From Acinetobacter sp. 10FS3-1 (GTDB taxonomy: Bacteria > Pseudomonadota > Gammaproteobacteria > Pseudomonadales > Moraxellaceae): DNA of 64,000 nt. A program made the translations under genes and the position numbers. Positions 1-12,134 of this stretch are shown here, one piece after another. A model generated the notes under the pieces. It had not been told where the DNA came from. It made no database searches and saw nothing but the letters and a program-made list of their open reading frames with translations. The DNA lies in the NCBI RefSeq assembly GCF_013343215.1, contig NZ_CP039143.1, forward strand, positions 2,418,001 to 2,482,000. The letters run 5' to 3'. Position 1 is the stretch's first letter. Every line of letters begins with the position of its first letter.

Positions 1-92
1 ATATCCAAAATGAAGAAGATGCTTTAAAATCAAGCACTGAAAAGCAACCTGAACCAACCAAGAAAAAACCAACGTTAAGGTTATTAGATTAA
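1..92 (+). CDS. C-terminal end of an unidentified protein (partial)
   Basis: An open frame enters from the left edge and ends at the TAA at 90-92. Only about 29 residues are visible. They are hydrophilic and lysine/proline rich and finish with TLRLLD. The next gene starts 19 bases later on the same strand, so the two may be co-transcribed. The visible part is too short to assign a family. A real gene end is likely because of the close spacing and shared strand. Confidence 0.45.
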   Translation, partial: IQNEEDALKSSTEKQPEPTKKKPTLRLLD

Positions 93-111
93 ATAAAAAT
101 GGAGCAAGTGC

Positions 112-765
112 ATGGCTTTTGATTTGGTACAATATTTTGTTGAACAGATAGAAACTCAAAAGCCTGAGCTTCTACAAAACCATACAAAAGAACAAAGACG
201 AGAATATATTTCTGAAATTAATGCGCTGACTTTAGGTAAATTAATTACACAGTGGCGCGATAATCCACAGAAAATTTATAACGAAATCACGCATCCTGAT
301 GAACTTTATATTCTGGAGATTTCCCGTCATCTCACCACACGTCCGGAAAATAAATCAGATCTGCCACGCAGCGAGCTTGAGCATCTCAGCGCTGAAATTT
401 TTCATTTGCAATTGTCTGAATTAAAACAATTGCATGACACCGCCAATCATAACCTGAATAGCATTCAGGAATTGCTGCTGGGTCAGATTGAGCATTTGTC
501 AGGTCAGACAGATGATTGGGTTTGGGCAACAAATAATCTAACGGAGCTTAAAGGCTCTAAACCCATTCCTCAAGAAGAGCTATCATTAGAGATATCAATG
601 AAGGAGTTTAATCACATGGTTAACCAAAATACTCAGCATGTTGCAGTTGAAGCAGAAGAAGTTGTCCTCATCAATGTGCCTGGCTGGGCAAAAGTTTTAG
701 AGCCTGTTGTTGCAATTGTGATTTTATGGATCTTAGCAAGTGCTTTAATGCAATTATTTGCATAA
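112..765 (+). CDS. Hypothetical protein with a C-terminal membrane anchor
   Basis: The ATG is preceded by a GGAG-like ribosome site at about 101-104. The 217-residue product has no signal peptide. It is mostly charged and helical up to about residue 185. One hydrophobic segment at about 193-214 (VVAIVILWILASALMQL) lies at the very C-terminus, so the topology looks tail-anchored with the bulk in the cytoplasm. I do not recognise a family or catalytic motif. It follows another gene closely and ends before a clear terminator, so it is probably the last gene of a short operon upstream of the rRNA operon. Confidence 0.7.
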   Translation: MAFDLVQYFVEQIETQKPELLQNHTKEQRREYISEINALTLGKLITQWRDNPQKIYNEITHPDELYILEISRHLTTRPENKSDLPRSELEHLSAEIFHLQLSELKQLHDTANHNLNSIQELLLGQIEHLSGQTDDWVWATNNLTELKGSKPIPQEELSLEISMKEFNHMVNQNTQHVAVEAEEVVLINVPGWAKVLEPVVAIVILWILASALMQLFA

Positions 766-798
766 GCAGCTCCTCAACTTTTGTAATACCCGGCTAAA

Positions 799-830
799 CC
801 TCTAATACTTTAGAGTATTAGGGGTTTTAT
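799..830 (+). terminator. Rho-independent terminator of the 112-765 gene
   Basis: The arms CTAATACT and AGTATTAG form a perfect stem around TTAG, extended by further pairs to the flanking C and G residues. The stem is followed by GGGGTTTTAT. It lies 34 bases after the stop codon. Confidence 0.8.
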
Positions 831-1169
831 ATTTAGAGTGCTATACCACGTCCGAATTAAACATAAATAGGCTAATACAGCTAACCGTCGACCTCCAAAA
901 TACTTCCCTAACTAAAATCATCTTCTCTAGCTCAAGTGCCAATAGCCATTATTTAAATGTCATTCAGATAAATAGCTGTAAATCAGCACCCTAATAGATG
1001 AAATACTGTAGACAAGCGATGATTTGAACCTAGGCTTCTGTTTGTGCGCCATCCTGCATCATAATTGATGTTTTTATAACATCGCTCCTAAAAACTATGA
1101 ACCTAAATATTTGGAGGTGAATGCTGCGGATGATTCATAGAAATAGATAACCATCTATTTCTTTTCTTT
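831..1169. other. Intergenic region without a recognisable gene
   Basis: No convincing open frame with a ribosome site was found on either strand. The one clear structure is the inverted repeat AAATAGAT-AACC-ATCTATTT at 1141-1160. It is followed on the plus strand by a C/T-rich run (to about 1170), so it could stop plus-strand transcripts before the rRNA operon. A short stretch near 1020-1050 resembles a tRNA T-arm (GATTTGAACC), but the rest of a tRNA is missing. Confidence 0.4.
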
Positions 1170-1212
1170 TTATAAAAAAGAAATCCCCCTGCTGATTAGC
1201 AGGGGGATTTTG
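1170..1212 (-). terminator. rRNA operon terminator
   Basis: AAATCCCCCTGCT and AGCAGGGGGATTT form a long GC-rich stem with a short ATT-centred loop. On the minus strand the stem is followed by a T-rich run. It lies directly after the 5S gene and ends the rRNA transcript. Confidence 0.9.
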
Positions 1213-1219
1213 AATAATG

Positions 1220-1334
1220 AGCTGGCGATGACTTACTCTCACATGGGTAACCCCACACTACCATCAGCGCAAAGAGGTTTCACTTCTGAGTTCGGGAAGG
1301 GATCAGGTGGTTCACTCTTGCTATGGTCGCCAGC
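1220..1334 (-). rRNA. rrf: 5S ribosomal RNA
   Basis: The minus strand begins TGCTGGCGACCATAGC and contains the typical 5S core (CCTGATCCCTTCCCGAACTC). It ends CATCGCCAGC, and its two ends pair. The length of about 115 bases is standard. It is the last gene of the rRNA operon, before a strong terminator. Confidence 0.95.
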
Positions 1335-1524
1335 ACAACTGTTTATGGACTTGTTCGGGTCTTATCTGACTGCTTTGCAGTGTTTGCCTTACTTGGTACC
1401 AAATAGAATACATTAACAGGGATATCTGAGTTGAATATTGTCTTACTAACGAGCTTCTGAATCAAGCTGCTTTGCTGGATATCGAATCAATTGCGCTTTA
1501 TACAACAACTGTTTGGGTGTTGTA

Positions 1525-4410
<2,886 letters not shown>

Positions 4411-4417
<7 letters not shown>

Positions 4418-4434
4418 TACAACCCCAAACAGTC
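4411..4434 (-). other. Pre-23S processing stem (5' arm; 3' arm at 1508-1531)
   Basis: The sequence flanking the 23S 5' end (CTGTTTGGGGTTGTATAGTCAAG on the RNA, slightly shortened here) is almost fully complementary to the sequence flanking the 3' end. Together they form a stem of more than 20 pairs that loops out the whole 23S. Stems of this kind are the usual RNase III substrate in rRNA precursors. Confidence 0.75.
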
Positions 4435-4762
4435 GTTCATCCCTACAAGCAGGATGAGCAACATGATTAACCAATCTCTCAGTCAATCACACAGTTGGCG
4501 TTTGTGCACTTAAGCACTGTACAGCTTCAATTAGATTCATATACCAAAACGCTTGATTCAGTTAATTTCGCTAGTTCTCATTTCAAGTACAGTCATTAAC
4601 AGGTAATAAATTACTGTTAACTTCCGTTCTATCTATGAGTATGAACAAATTATTTCAACTCAAATATATGCTGTTAATGATTTTTCTAGCCTTCGTCAGG
4701 TCTAGAAACTGTGATAAATCACAGAGGTTAACAAGTATAAACTTACTAAGCTCTATAATCTA
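4435..4762 (-). other. Spacer between tRNA-Ala and 23S rRNA
   Basis: About 330 bases of transcribed spacer. I see no gene, tRNA remnant or mobile sequence in it. A short inverted repeat, TCTAGAAACTGTG.. near 4690-4715, is unremarkable. It is probably only leader for pre-23S processing. Confidence 0.5.
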
Positions 4763-4838
4763 TGGTGGAGACTAGGAGAGTCGAACTCCTGACCTCCTGC
4801 GTGCAAAGCAGGCGCTCTACCAACTAAGCTAAGTCCCC
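4763..4838 (-). tRNA. tRNA-Ala(TGC)
   Basis: The minus strand starts GGGGACTTAGCTTAGTTGG and folds into a 76-base cloverleaf with anticodon TGC (loop TTTGCAC), a standard TTCGACT T-loop and an encoded CCA end. It is the second tRNA in the 16S-23S spacer. Confidence 0.95.
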
Positions 4839-4886
4839 AGCTTATCATTTAGATTTAATGTTTCTGATTTTCTGTTTCATGGCAGA

Positions 4887-4963
<77 letters not shown>

Positions 4964-5022
4964 TCAGATACATCAATGAAGAACAACTTGTTGTGGATTC
5001 TTACCAATCGTCAATCTTTCGT

Positions 5023-6560
<1,538 letters not shown>

Positions 6561-6689
6561 TTTAAAATCAGTAGTGCCTAAAGGACACCAATCTTGGCTC
6601 ATCAATTTTCTGACAAATTCTCTCAAATAAACTTCGAGTAATTTAAACCAATCAATCAATGATAATATTTCGATCAATCAACCAGTAAA

Positions 6690-6720
6690 AATCCACACAA
6701 GTTGTTCTTCATAATCTCTT
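6690..6720 (-). other. Pre-16S processing stem (5' arm; 3' arm at 4977-5006)
   Basis: The leader RNA contains GAAGAACAACTTGTGTGGAT, and the spacer after 16S contains its near-perfect complement (plus-strand copy GAAGAACAACTTGTTGTGGA at 4979). The two would pair across the whole 16S to form an RNase III stem. Confidence 0.75.
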
Positions 6721-6763
6721 AATGATCTTCTTGCTACTTCGTCAGCAGCAAGCTAGGTCGGCT

Positions 6764-6791
6764 ATGTTACGCTTTCTTTGTAGAAAGTCAA
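6764..6791 (-). promoter_or_regulatory. rRNA operon promoter
   Basis: On the minus strand TTGACT and TAACAT are separated by 16 bases. They are preceded by a very AT-rich stretch resembling an UP element (GTTTAAAAATAATTGG) and followed by a GC-rich discriminator (AGCCGACC). This is the typical layout of a strong, stringently controlled rRNA promoter. The predicted start lies about 200 bases before 16S. Confidence 0.8.
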
Positions 6792-7029
6792 CCAGTAAAT
6801 CCAATTATTTTTAAACTCATTCAAGACACCTAAACTCAACACCTTGTGCTAAATCCTTGTTTCCTAACAAGTTTTAATCTTCATCACTGCCGATGGATGT
6901 GCATTCTACAGCATTTAAGAGAGCTTGCAAGTACTTTTTTTACATAAATATTACGAATGGTGTATTTTTATACTAATTTACCGGAACTGCATCTTTTTGC
7001 TCTATTATTACTCAAAGAATTTCATTAAA

Positions 7030-7563
7030 ATGCGAACTAATCCTCATTTTTTAAACATTTTCATGCACAACTCACTCAGAAAGTTATTTTTACTAGTAAT
7101 AGCTATAACCTTCTGTTTTAGTTTAAAAGCCAACTCGGTTCAAAATTCTTATCAAATCACAGTTTCTATACTCAGTTATGTGAAGTGGCCTGTATCCACC
7201 CCAAAGCTGTGCGTCTTAGATGACGGCAATGCTTATACCCAGCTTAAAAATCAGCTCAGACACTCCAATCTCCTCATGGAGACTAAATTACTTACAAGTA
7301 ATCAAATTAAAAATACCATTTGTCATGCAGTTTTTTTTAGTCAGTCTACTCCAGAATTTGAACAACACATTATTAATCAATCTGCGAATAAGCAGGTCAT
7401 TACCTTCAGCACCTCAAATGTAGAATGTGAAATTGGTAGCACGTTTTGCCTCATGTATTCCAAATCGGGGAATGCCATTTTCAAGGTGAATCTGGATAGT
7501 TTGACTCGCTCCAAAGTGCATATAGATCCCCGTGTATTACTGCTTGCACGTAATCAGGAGTGA
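7030..7563 (+). CDS. yfiR: YfiR-family periplasmic repressor (DUF4154)
   Basis: The product has 177 residues, with a signal peptide (LRKLFLLVIAITFCFSL) and a YfiR-type periplasmic domain beginning YQITVSILSYVKWP. Four cysteines remain after the signal. The last pair (CEIGSTFC, seven apart) matches the spacing of the C145-C152 disulfide known in Pseudomonas YfiR. In that system YfiR binds the periplasmic part of the diguanylate cyclase YfiN and holds it inactive. The stop is 5 bases before yfiN. ATG 7030 is chosen to give a short n-region; ATG 7063 is also possible. Neither has a strong ribosome site. Confidence 0.75.
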   Translation: MRTNPHFLNIFMHNSLRKLFLLVIAITFCFSLKANSVQNSYQITVSILSYVKWPVSTPKLCVLDDGNAYTQLKNQLRHSNLLMETKLLTSNQIKNTICHAVFFSQSTPEFEQHIINQSANKQVITFSTSNVECEIGSTFCLMYSKSGNAIFKVNLDSLTRSKVHIDPRVLLLARNQE

Positions 7564-7568
7564 TATGA

Positions 7569-8783
7569 ATGATTAATAATTTTTATAAATCAACCTCCTT
7601 ACAACAGTTATTCAAGAAATCACAATTTACAATTTTTGCTATTACTTTTCTGATTTCGACTTTAACCTTGGTCAGCATTTCAGTGCTGACTGTAGAATCT
7701 TCTGCAAAGCAGAGTCTGCAATTGATCAGTCAAACAGCTGCTGAACGTATTCAACCTGCTCTGGTTTTTAATGATCGAGTGACTATTTCTAAAATACTGA
7801 TTGAATACACCAACGATTATCATATTCGCTATATTGGGCTATACGACCAGAAGCAAAACCTGTTAGCGAAAAGCCAAAAAGACAATGATTACTATTATCC
7901 GCTACAAGCTTTGTTTGATCGCATTTTTCTGAGTGAAGCTATAGAGGTCCCTGTTTACCATCTCGGTAAAAATATCGGTACAGTGGTTGTATACGGTAGT
8001 TCCGCACAAATACTAAGTTTTATTATCAAAGTATTTTTCGGTCTGATGGTGGGCATACTGTTCATTCTTTTCACTTTAGCCAAGTCCGTTAATTCAACTT
8101 ATCGCTTTATTATGCAATCGATTTCGCCACTGATTCAGATTGCCCATTTAATCAATCAACAAAATGCGTACAATCTGCGCTTTCCCCAAAATGATATTAA
8201 AGAATTCAACGAATTGAATATGGTATTCAATCATTTGTTAGAAGAAATTCAAGCCTGGAATACTCATTTGCAAAACGAAAACCATGCGCTTTCTCATCAA
8301 GCCTTGCATGATTATCTTACAGAACTCCCTAACCGCAATTACTTTTATCAAGAGTTAAGCAAGCTGTTTAGCAGAATTCCCCCTGCGCCTTCTGCCCTGA
8401 TTTATGTAGATAATAATAATTTTAAACAGATCAATGATGAATATGGGCATGTGATTGGAGATGAGGTCCTGAAGGAAACAGCCAGAAGATTAAAACACAA
8501 TATACGCCAGACCGATTTTGTGGCTCGTCTCGGCGGAGATGAATTTGCCATTATTCTCCATGATATGACCCGCGTGGATCAATTGACTTCAATCGCTAAA
8601 AACCTTATTCAGTGTTGCGAGGAGCCTTTAATCCATAATGGACAAATAATTTCTTTTAGCTTTAGTTTAGGTATATCCATCAGTATTAATGCTGCTGATG
8701 CAAAAGAATTAATCATGCAAGCCGATCAGGCCATGTATCAAGCAAAATCATTAAAACACCACTGGTGTATTTACCAAAAATGA
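7569..8783 (+). CDS. yfiN: Membrane diguanylate cyclase, YfiN/TpbB type
   Basis: The 404-residue protein has a membrane helix at about 21-43, a periplasmic sensor region at about 44-147, a second helix at about 148-172, a HAMP-like linker and a C-terminal GGDEF domain. The catalytic GGDEF is intact at 322-326. An RxxD inhibitory site (RQTD, 313-316) precedes it by five residues, so the enzyme should make c-di-GMP and be product-inhibited. An AGGAG site lies 8 bases before the ATG. Between yfiR and yfiB it forms the standard three-gene module in which periplasmic stress relieves YfiR repression. Confidence 0.88.
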   Translation: MINNFYKSTSLQQLFKKSQFTIFAITFLISTLTLVSISVLTVESSAKQSLQLISQTAAERIQPALVFNDRVTISKILIEYTNDYHIRYIGLYDQKQNLLAKSQKDNDYYYPLQALFDRIFLSEAIEVPVYHLGKNIGTVVVYGSSAQILSFIIKVFFGLMVGILFILFTLAKSVNSTYRFIMQSISPLIQIAHLINQQNAYNLRFPQNDIKEFNELNMVFNHLLEEIQAWNTHLQNENHALSHQALHDYLTELPNRNYFYQELSKLFSRIPPAPSALIYVDNNNFKQINDEYGHVIGDEVLKETARRLKHNIRQTDFVARLGGDEFAIILHDMTRVDQLTSIAKNLIQCCEEPLIHNGQIISFSFSLGISISINAADAKELIMQADQAMYQAKSLKHHWCIYQK

Positions 8784-8797
8784 TCACAGGTAAGACT

Positions 8798-9274
8798 ATG
8801 CATATGATAAAAACTTCAATTATTCTTCTACTTACCACCTTGTTAAGTGCCTGCTTAAGCTTTGGGCCACTTAATTATCAACAAACAAAAATGTTGAAAA
8901 AGGAAGGTTTTGTGCTAACAGAAGAGGGCTGGAGTCTAGGCTTACCAGAAAGCCTGATTTTCAGTTTTGATCATTTCATTATTACTGCCCAGCAAAACCA
9001 GGAGCTCACCCGGCTGGCACAACAGCTTAAAAGCTATAAGCTGGAAAAGCTGAACATTATTGGCCATACGGATGATATCGGTGACCCCACCTATAACCTA
9101 GAGCTCTCTAAAAACCGTGCATCCAATGTGGCAGATATCTTCCTTCAACAAGGTTTTAATCCTAAAAACATTCAGGTTATCGGGCGCGGTTCATCACAAC
9201 CTTTGGTTCCCAACAACTCAAATAAAAACCGTGCTGAAAATCGAAGAGTCACTATTAACCTGAGTTCGATATAA
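8798..9274 (+). CDS. yfiB: YfiB-type OmpA-domain lipoprotein, C-terminus rewritten by an IS
   Basis: The product has 158 residues. The signal peptide ends in the lipobox LSAC, so it should be an outer-membrane lipoprotein. The OmpA-like peptidoglycan-binding domain spans about 50-150 (NIIGHTDDIGD, then NRAENRRVTI). In Pseudomonas, YfiB sequesters YfiR and so activates YfiN. ATG 8798 is preferred over the upstream in-frame ATG 8765, because it follows AGG at 8788-8790 and gives a proper signal peptide. The last codons (NLSSI and stop) lie inside the IS that starts at 9258. Joining the flanks without it gives RRVTIIIVP-stop. Function may be retained, since only the tail changes. Confidence 0.8.
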   Translation: MHMIKTSIILLLTTLLSACLSFGPLNYQQTKMLKKEGFVLTEEGWSLGLPESLIFSFDHFIITAQQNQELTRLAQQLKSYKLEKLNIIGHTDDIGDPTYNLELSKNRASNVADIFLQQGFNPKNIQVIGRGSSQPLVPNNSNKNRAENRRVTINLSSI

Positions 9275-9288
9275 AAAAGAGTATAAAA

Positions 9289-9349
9289 AAAAGCCTTGTA
9301 TTTGTAACATATTGGTTATCAAGACAAAATGTTATAAAACAAGGCTTTT
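9289..9349 (+). promoter_or_regulatory. Hairpin covering the IS982 transposase start
   Basis: AAAAGCCTTGT (9289-9299) pairs with ACAAGGCTTTT (9339-9349). An inner pair, TAACAT with ATGTTA, extends the stem. The structure ends two bases before the transposase ATG. In other insertion sequences such structures block translation of read-through transcripts coming from the host gene, here the yfi operon. That role is inferred. Confidence 0.6.
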
Positions 9350-9351
9350 CA

Positions 9352-10215
9352 ATGGATCATATTACCGAATTATTTTGTATTTTGGATGATTTCTGCAAAA
9401 AATTTAATAAATCTTTAGAGAAAGCTTTAATTTCTGATCAAAAATCCAGGCTAAAAAAGTCAGCTTTAAGCTTGTCTGAAGCAATGACCATTGTCATTTT
9501 ATTTCATCAATCCGGGTTTAGATTCTTCAAATATTTTTATTGCCAAATGATCGTTCCATTCTGGAAATCTGCTTTTCCTAAACTGCTTAGCTACAACCGA
9601 TTTATTGAAATTATGCCCCGTTGTTTGCAGGCTCTGAGTAGTTTCTTCCATCAAGTAAAAGGAAAAGATACGGGAATCAGTATCATTGACTCCACTAAAT
9701 TGGTAGTTTGCCATAATCTTCGGATTAAAAGGCATCGTGTATTTAAAGGTTTGGCAGGTCGTGGAAAAAGTAGTACGGGGTGGTTTTATGGTTTTAAATT
9801 ACATTTGGTTATCAATAATTTAGGTGAAATAATTAACCTCAAACTGACATCAGGAAATGTTCATGATGTTGCTATATTAGATTCTTTAACTCAAGAATTA
9901 AAAGGGATCCTACTCGGAGACAAAGGCTATTTGAGCAAAGCAAAAGCCGAAGTTTTAGCAGCAAGAGGACTGAAAATATTGACCCCATCACGTCGGAATA
10001 TGAAAAACAAACCTATCCAAACAGAAGAAGAAAAACAATTGCTTTGCAGAAGAGGATTAATAGAGACAGTGAATGATCAATTAAAAAATTTACATCAACT
10101 TGAACATTCACGTCATCGTTCGGTAAATAACTTCATGGTGAATATCATGGCTGCTGTAGTGGCTTATTGTTTGAATCCCAATAAGCCAACTTTCCAAAAT
10201 ATGTTAAAAGGCTAA
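9352..10215 (+). CDS. IS982-family DDE transposase
   Basis: The 287-residue protein has the usual length for the family. Candidate catalytic residues are the Asp in SIIDSTK (about residue 109), the Asp in LLGDKGY (about 191) and the Glu in GLIETVNDQ (about 239). It cuts and joins the element ends. No frameshift or stop is seen, so the copy may be active. A long hairpin covers the start region, which probably limits expression from outside transcripts. Confidence 0.88.
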   Translation: MDHITELFCILDDFCKKFNKSLEKALISDQKSRLKKSALSLSEAMTIVILFHQSGFRFFKYFYCQMIVPFWKSAFPKLLSYNRFIEIMPRCLQALSSFFHQVKGKDTGISIIDSTKLVVCHNLRIKRHRVFKGLAGRGKSSTGWFYGFKLHLVINNLGEIINLKLTSGNVHDVAILDSLTQELKGILLGDKGYLSKAKAEVLAARGLKILTPSRRNMKNKPIQTEEEKQLLCRRGLIETVNDQLKNLHQLEHSRHRSVNNFMVNIMAAVVAYCLNPNKPTFQNMLKG

Positions 10216-10271
10216 GTGGATTTCATCGAACTCAGGTTATTATTATCGTGCCTTAAAAGTATGTCTTGTTG

Positions 10272-10298
10272 AAAGCTCCCCTTGGAGCTTTTGGTTTT
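10272..10298 (+). terminator. Original terminator of the yfi operon
   Basis: AAAGCTCC and GGAGCTTT pair around CCTT and are followed by TGGTTTTTA. It sits 16 bases after the reconstructed native yfiB stop and is now separated from the operon by the IS. Confidence 0.75.
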
Positions 10299-10312
10299 TA
10301 TAAAATTTCAGA

Positions 10313-10336
10313 CACAAAAAAACCGCTTTACGCGGT
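10313..10336 (-). terminator. Terminator of the tRNA Pro-Arg-His-Pro operon
   Basis: On the minus strand ACCGC and GCGGT pair around GTAAA and are followed by seven T. It lies about 30 bases after the last tRNA. Confidence 0.75.
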
Positions 10337-10365
10337 ATCTTTTATTTCAACCATCTTTGTATAGA

Positions 10366-10442
10366 TGGTCGGAGCAGTAGGATTCGAACCTACGACCCCC
10401 TGGTCCCAAACCAGGTGCACTACCAGGCTGTGCTATGCTCCG
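10366..10442 (-). tRNA. tRNA-Pro(TGG), distal copy
   Basis: 77-base cloverleaf starting CGGAGCATAGCACAGCCTGG, anticodon TGG in loop TTTGGGA, T-loop TTCGAAT, encoded CCA. It is identical over its full length to the copy at 10681-10757. Confidence 0.95.
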
Positions 10443-10459
10443 ATTTCAACTTTAAAAGT

Positions 10460-10536
10460 TGGGGTGAATGACGGGATTCGAACCCGCGACAACTGGAATC
10501 ACAATCCAGGGCTCTACCAACTGAGCTACATCCACC
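10460..10536 (-). tRNA. tRNA-His(GTG)
   Basis: The minus strand starts with the extra 5' G (position -1) typical of tRNA-His, then GTGGATGTAGCTCAG. The anticodon is GTG (GATTGTGATT). The acceptor 3' strand CATTCAC is followed by C73 and an encoded CCA. Confidence 0.95.
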
Positions 10537-10569
10537 ATTACATTTGGTTCTTGATATCAAGCGACCAAA

Positions 10570-10646
10570 TGGCGCGCCTGACAGGATTCGAACCTGTGAC
10601 CATCCGCTTAGAAGGCGGATGCTCTATCCAACTGAGCTACAAGCGC
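10570..10646 (-). tRNA. tRNA-Arg(TCT)
   Basis: 77-base cloverleaf starting GCGCTTGTAGCTCAGTTGG, anticodon TCT (CCTTCTAAG), T-loop TTCGAAT, discriminator G and an encoded CCA. Confidence 0.95.
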
Positions 10647-10680
10647 GTTACTGATGTAAACATCATTTGCCTTGAAGAAT

Positions 10681-10757
10681 TGGTCGGAGCAGTAGGATTC
10701 GAACCTACGACCCCCTGGTCCCAAACCAGGTGCACTACCAGGCTGTGCTATGCTCCG
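10681..10757 (-). tRNA. tRNA-Pro(TGG), promoter-proximal copy
   Basis: Identical to the tRNA-Pro at 10366-10442, with anticodon TGG and an encoded CCA. It is the first gene of the four-tRNA operon, 46 bases downstream of a consensus promoter. Confidence 0.95.
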
Positions 10758-10802
10758 ATTCATCTCAGCTTTTGTATCGAACTATCGTTCGGTACGGTGT
10801 GC

Positions 10803-10831
10803 ATTCTAGGCGTGACGCCCAAAGACGTCAA
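10803..10831 (-). promoter_or_regulatory. Promoter of the four-tRNA operon
   Basis: On the minus strand TTGACG and TAGAAT are separated by 17 bases and followed by the GC-rich GCACACC. This is a near-consensus sigma-70 promoter of the stable-RNA type. Confidence 0.85.
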
Positions 10832-10909
10832 CACCTATATTTAAAAAAAATCAAAAAAACACTTCAAGCGTTTATTTATCAAGCATTTCAGACATTTTTT
10901 ATACAAACC

Positions 10910-11977
10910 CTAGCGCTTTAAGCTGGCACTAAAATTCAGCATACGATCTAAAGGCAGCTTTGCACGCTGCGCCAGCACAGGATCTACCTGAATTTCCTGA
11001 TTACGCTGTTGCAGAACCTGTAAAATTCCATCCAGTTCATTCATCGCCATCCATGGACAGTGGGCACAGGAACGGCAAGTTGCGCCTTCTCCGGCAGTCG
11101 GCGCCTCAATCAGGATTTTTTCTGGAACAGCCTGCTGCATTTTATAGAAGATACCGCGGTCTGTGGCTACGATCAGACGTTGATGTGGCAATGTTTGTGC
11201 TGCTTTAATCAGCTGTGAAGTGCTTCCAACTGCATCGGCAACATCTACCACCGATTCTGGTGATTCAGGATGAACCAGAACCGCTGCATCAGGATACATC
11301 GCTTTCATCTGAGCAATGCCACGCGAACGGAACTCCTCATGCACAATACATGAACCATCCCAAAGCAACATTTCTGCACCTGTTTTTTTCTGGATATAGC
11401 GTCCCAGGTGTTGATCTGGCGCCCAAATGATTTTCTCACCCAAGCTATCTAAATGCTCGACAATCTCAACGGCACAGCTAGAAGTTACCACCCAATCGGC
11501 GCGCGCTTTCACAGCAGCTGATGTATTGGCATATACCACTACTGTATGATCAGGATGTGCATCACAAAACTTGCTAAACTCATCAACTGGACAGCCCAGA
11601 TCCAGTGAGCAGGTCGCTTCAAGTGTCGGCATTAACACGGTTTTTTCAGGAGAAAGAATTTTCGAGGTTTCCCCCATGAATTTAACTCCGGCCACAACCA
11701 GAGTGGATGCCGGATGGTCTCGTCCAAAACGTGCCATTTCTAGCGAATCAGAGACACAGCCTCCAGTCAGTTCAGCCAGTTCCTGAACTTCAGGATCGCA
11801 ATAATAATGTGCGACCAATACAGCATCCTGCTTTTCAAGCTCTGCCTTGATCTGTGCAAATTTTTCCTGTTTTAGCTGTTCAGTCAGCTGATGTTCCTTA
11901 GGTTCACCTAAACGGTCTAAATGCGCCTGCACAATCGACTTTGCTTCATTGGCTATTAAATTGGTCGCATTATTCAT
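10910..11977 (-). CDS. nadA: Quinolinate synthase A
   Basis: NadA condenses iminoaspartate with dihydroxyacetone phosphate to quinolinate in NAD synthesis. The 355-residue product carries three conserved iron-sulfur cysteines: C123 ([10 protein letters not shown]), C210 ([11 protein letters not shown]) and C307 in [10 protein letters not shown], which also forms the CxxCxxC motif. The substrate-binding HYYCDPEVQ is at about 58. I chose the ATG at 11977. An in-frame ATG at 12025 would add 16 residues that do not look like the family. It is probably monocistronic; the argJ terminator lies upstream. Confidence 0.93.
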   Translation of the reverse strand: MNNATNLIANEAKSIVQAHLDRLGEPKEHQLTEQLKQEKFAQIKAELEKQDAVLVAHYYCDPEVQELAELTGGCVSDSLEMARFGRDHPASTLVVAGVKFMGETSKILSPEKTVLMPTLEATCSLDLGCPVDEFSKFCDAHPDHTVVVYANTSAAVKARADWVVTSSCAVEIVEHLDSLGEKIIWAPDQHLGRYIQKKTGAEMLLWDGSCIVHEEFRSRGIAQMKAMYPDAAVLVHPESPESVVDVADAVGSTSQLIKAAQTLPHQRLIVATDRGIFYKMQQAVPEKILIEAPTAGEGATCRSCAHCPWMAMNELDGILQVLQQRNQEIQVDPVLAQRAKLPLDRMLNFSASLKR

Positions 11978-12065
11978 AACAACATCTACTCTTTTATCTT
12001 TACTGCTTGCCCCAAAGGCAACCATTTACCCTATTCACCGGCCAGATGTGGCGGTCTGCTATTTT

Positions 12066-12075
12066 TGACCGGTCA
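12066..12075. promoter_or_regulatory. Palindrome upstream of nadA
   Basis: TGACCGGTCA is a perfect 10-base palindrome about 90 bases before the nadA ATG, between the argJ terminator and nadA. A related half-site (GGCCGG) occurs about 30 bases closer to the gene. It could be an operator. No regulator is known from this sequence. Confidence 0.3.
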
Positions 12076-12092
12076 TTAAAACATTTGAGATA

Positions 12093-12119
12093 TAAAAAAG
12101 CCCCCACGCGAGGAGGCTT
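12093..12119 (-). terminator. argJ terminator
   Basis: On the minus strand AAGCCTCC pairs with GGGGGCTT (one G-T pair) around a short loop and runs into TTTTTTAT. It is 16 bases beyond the argJ stop. Confidence 0.85.
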
Positions 12120-12134
12120 GAGCAATCATCTGCA

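Larger units (their letters stand above)
9258..10237 (+). mobile_element. IS982-family insertion sequence
   Basis: The element is about 980 bp and is bounded by the inverted repeat ACCTGAGTTCGAT (9258-9270) and its complement (10225-10237). It is flanked by the direct repeat TATTA (9253-9257 and 10238-10242), which I read as the target duplication. One intact transposase gene fills it. A second reading with a 3-bp duplication (ATT) and ends one base further out is possible. Both restore the same pre-insertion sequence. Confidence 0.85.

Noticed and set aside
1010..1090. tRNA-like remnant before the rRNA operon (GATTTGAACC as T-arm)
   Set aside because: Only the T-arm-like stretch is visible; no acceptor stem or anticodon arm pairs with it, so a chance match is as likely.
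9499..9735. Minus-strand frame inside the IS982 transposase gene
   Set aside because: Shadow of the transposase; the DDE gene on the plus strand accounts for the sequence.
10365..10844. Plus-strand frame of 159 codons across the tRNA operon
   Set aside because: It reads backwards through four tRNA genes. Phrases like GFEPTTPWSQTRCTTRLCY are the well-known false translation of tRNA.
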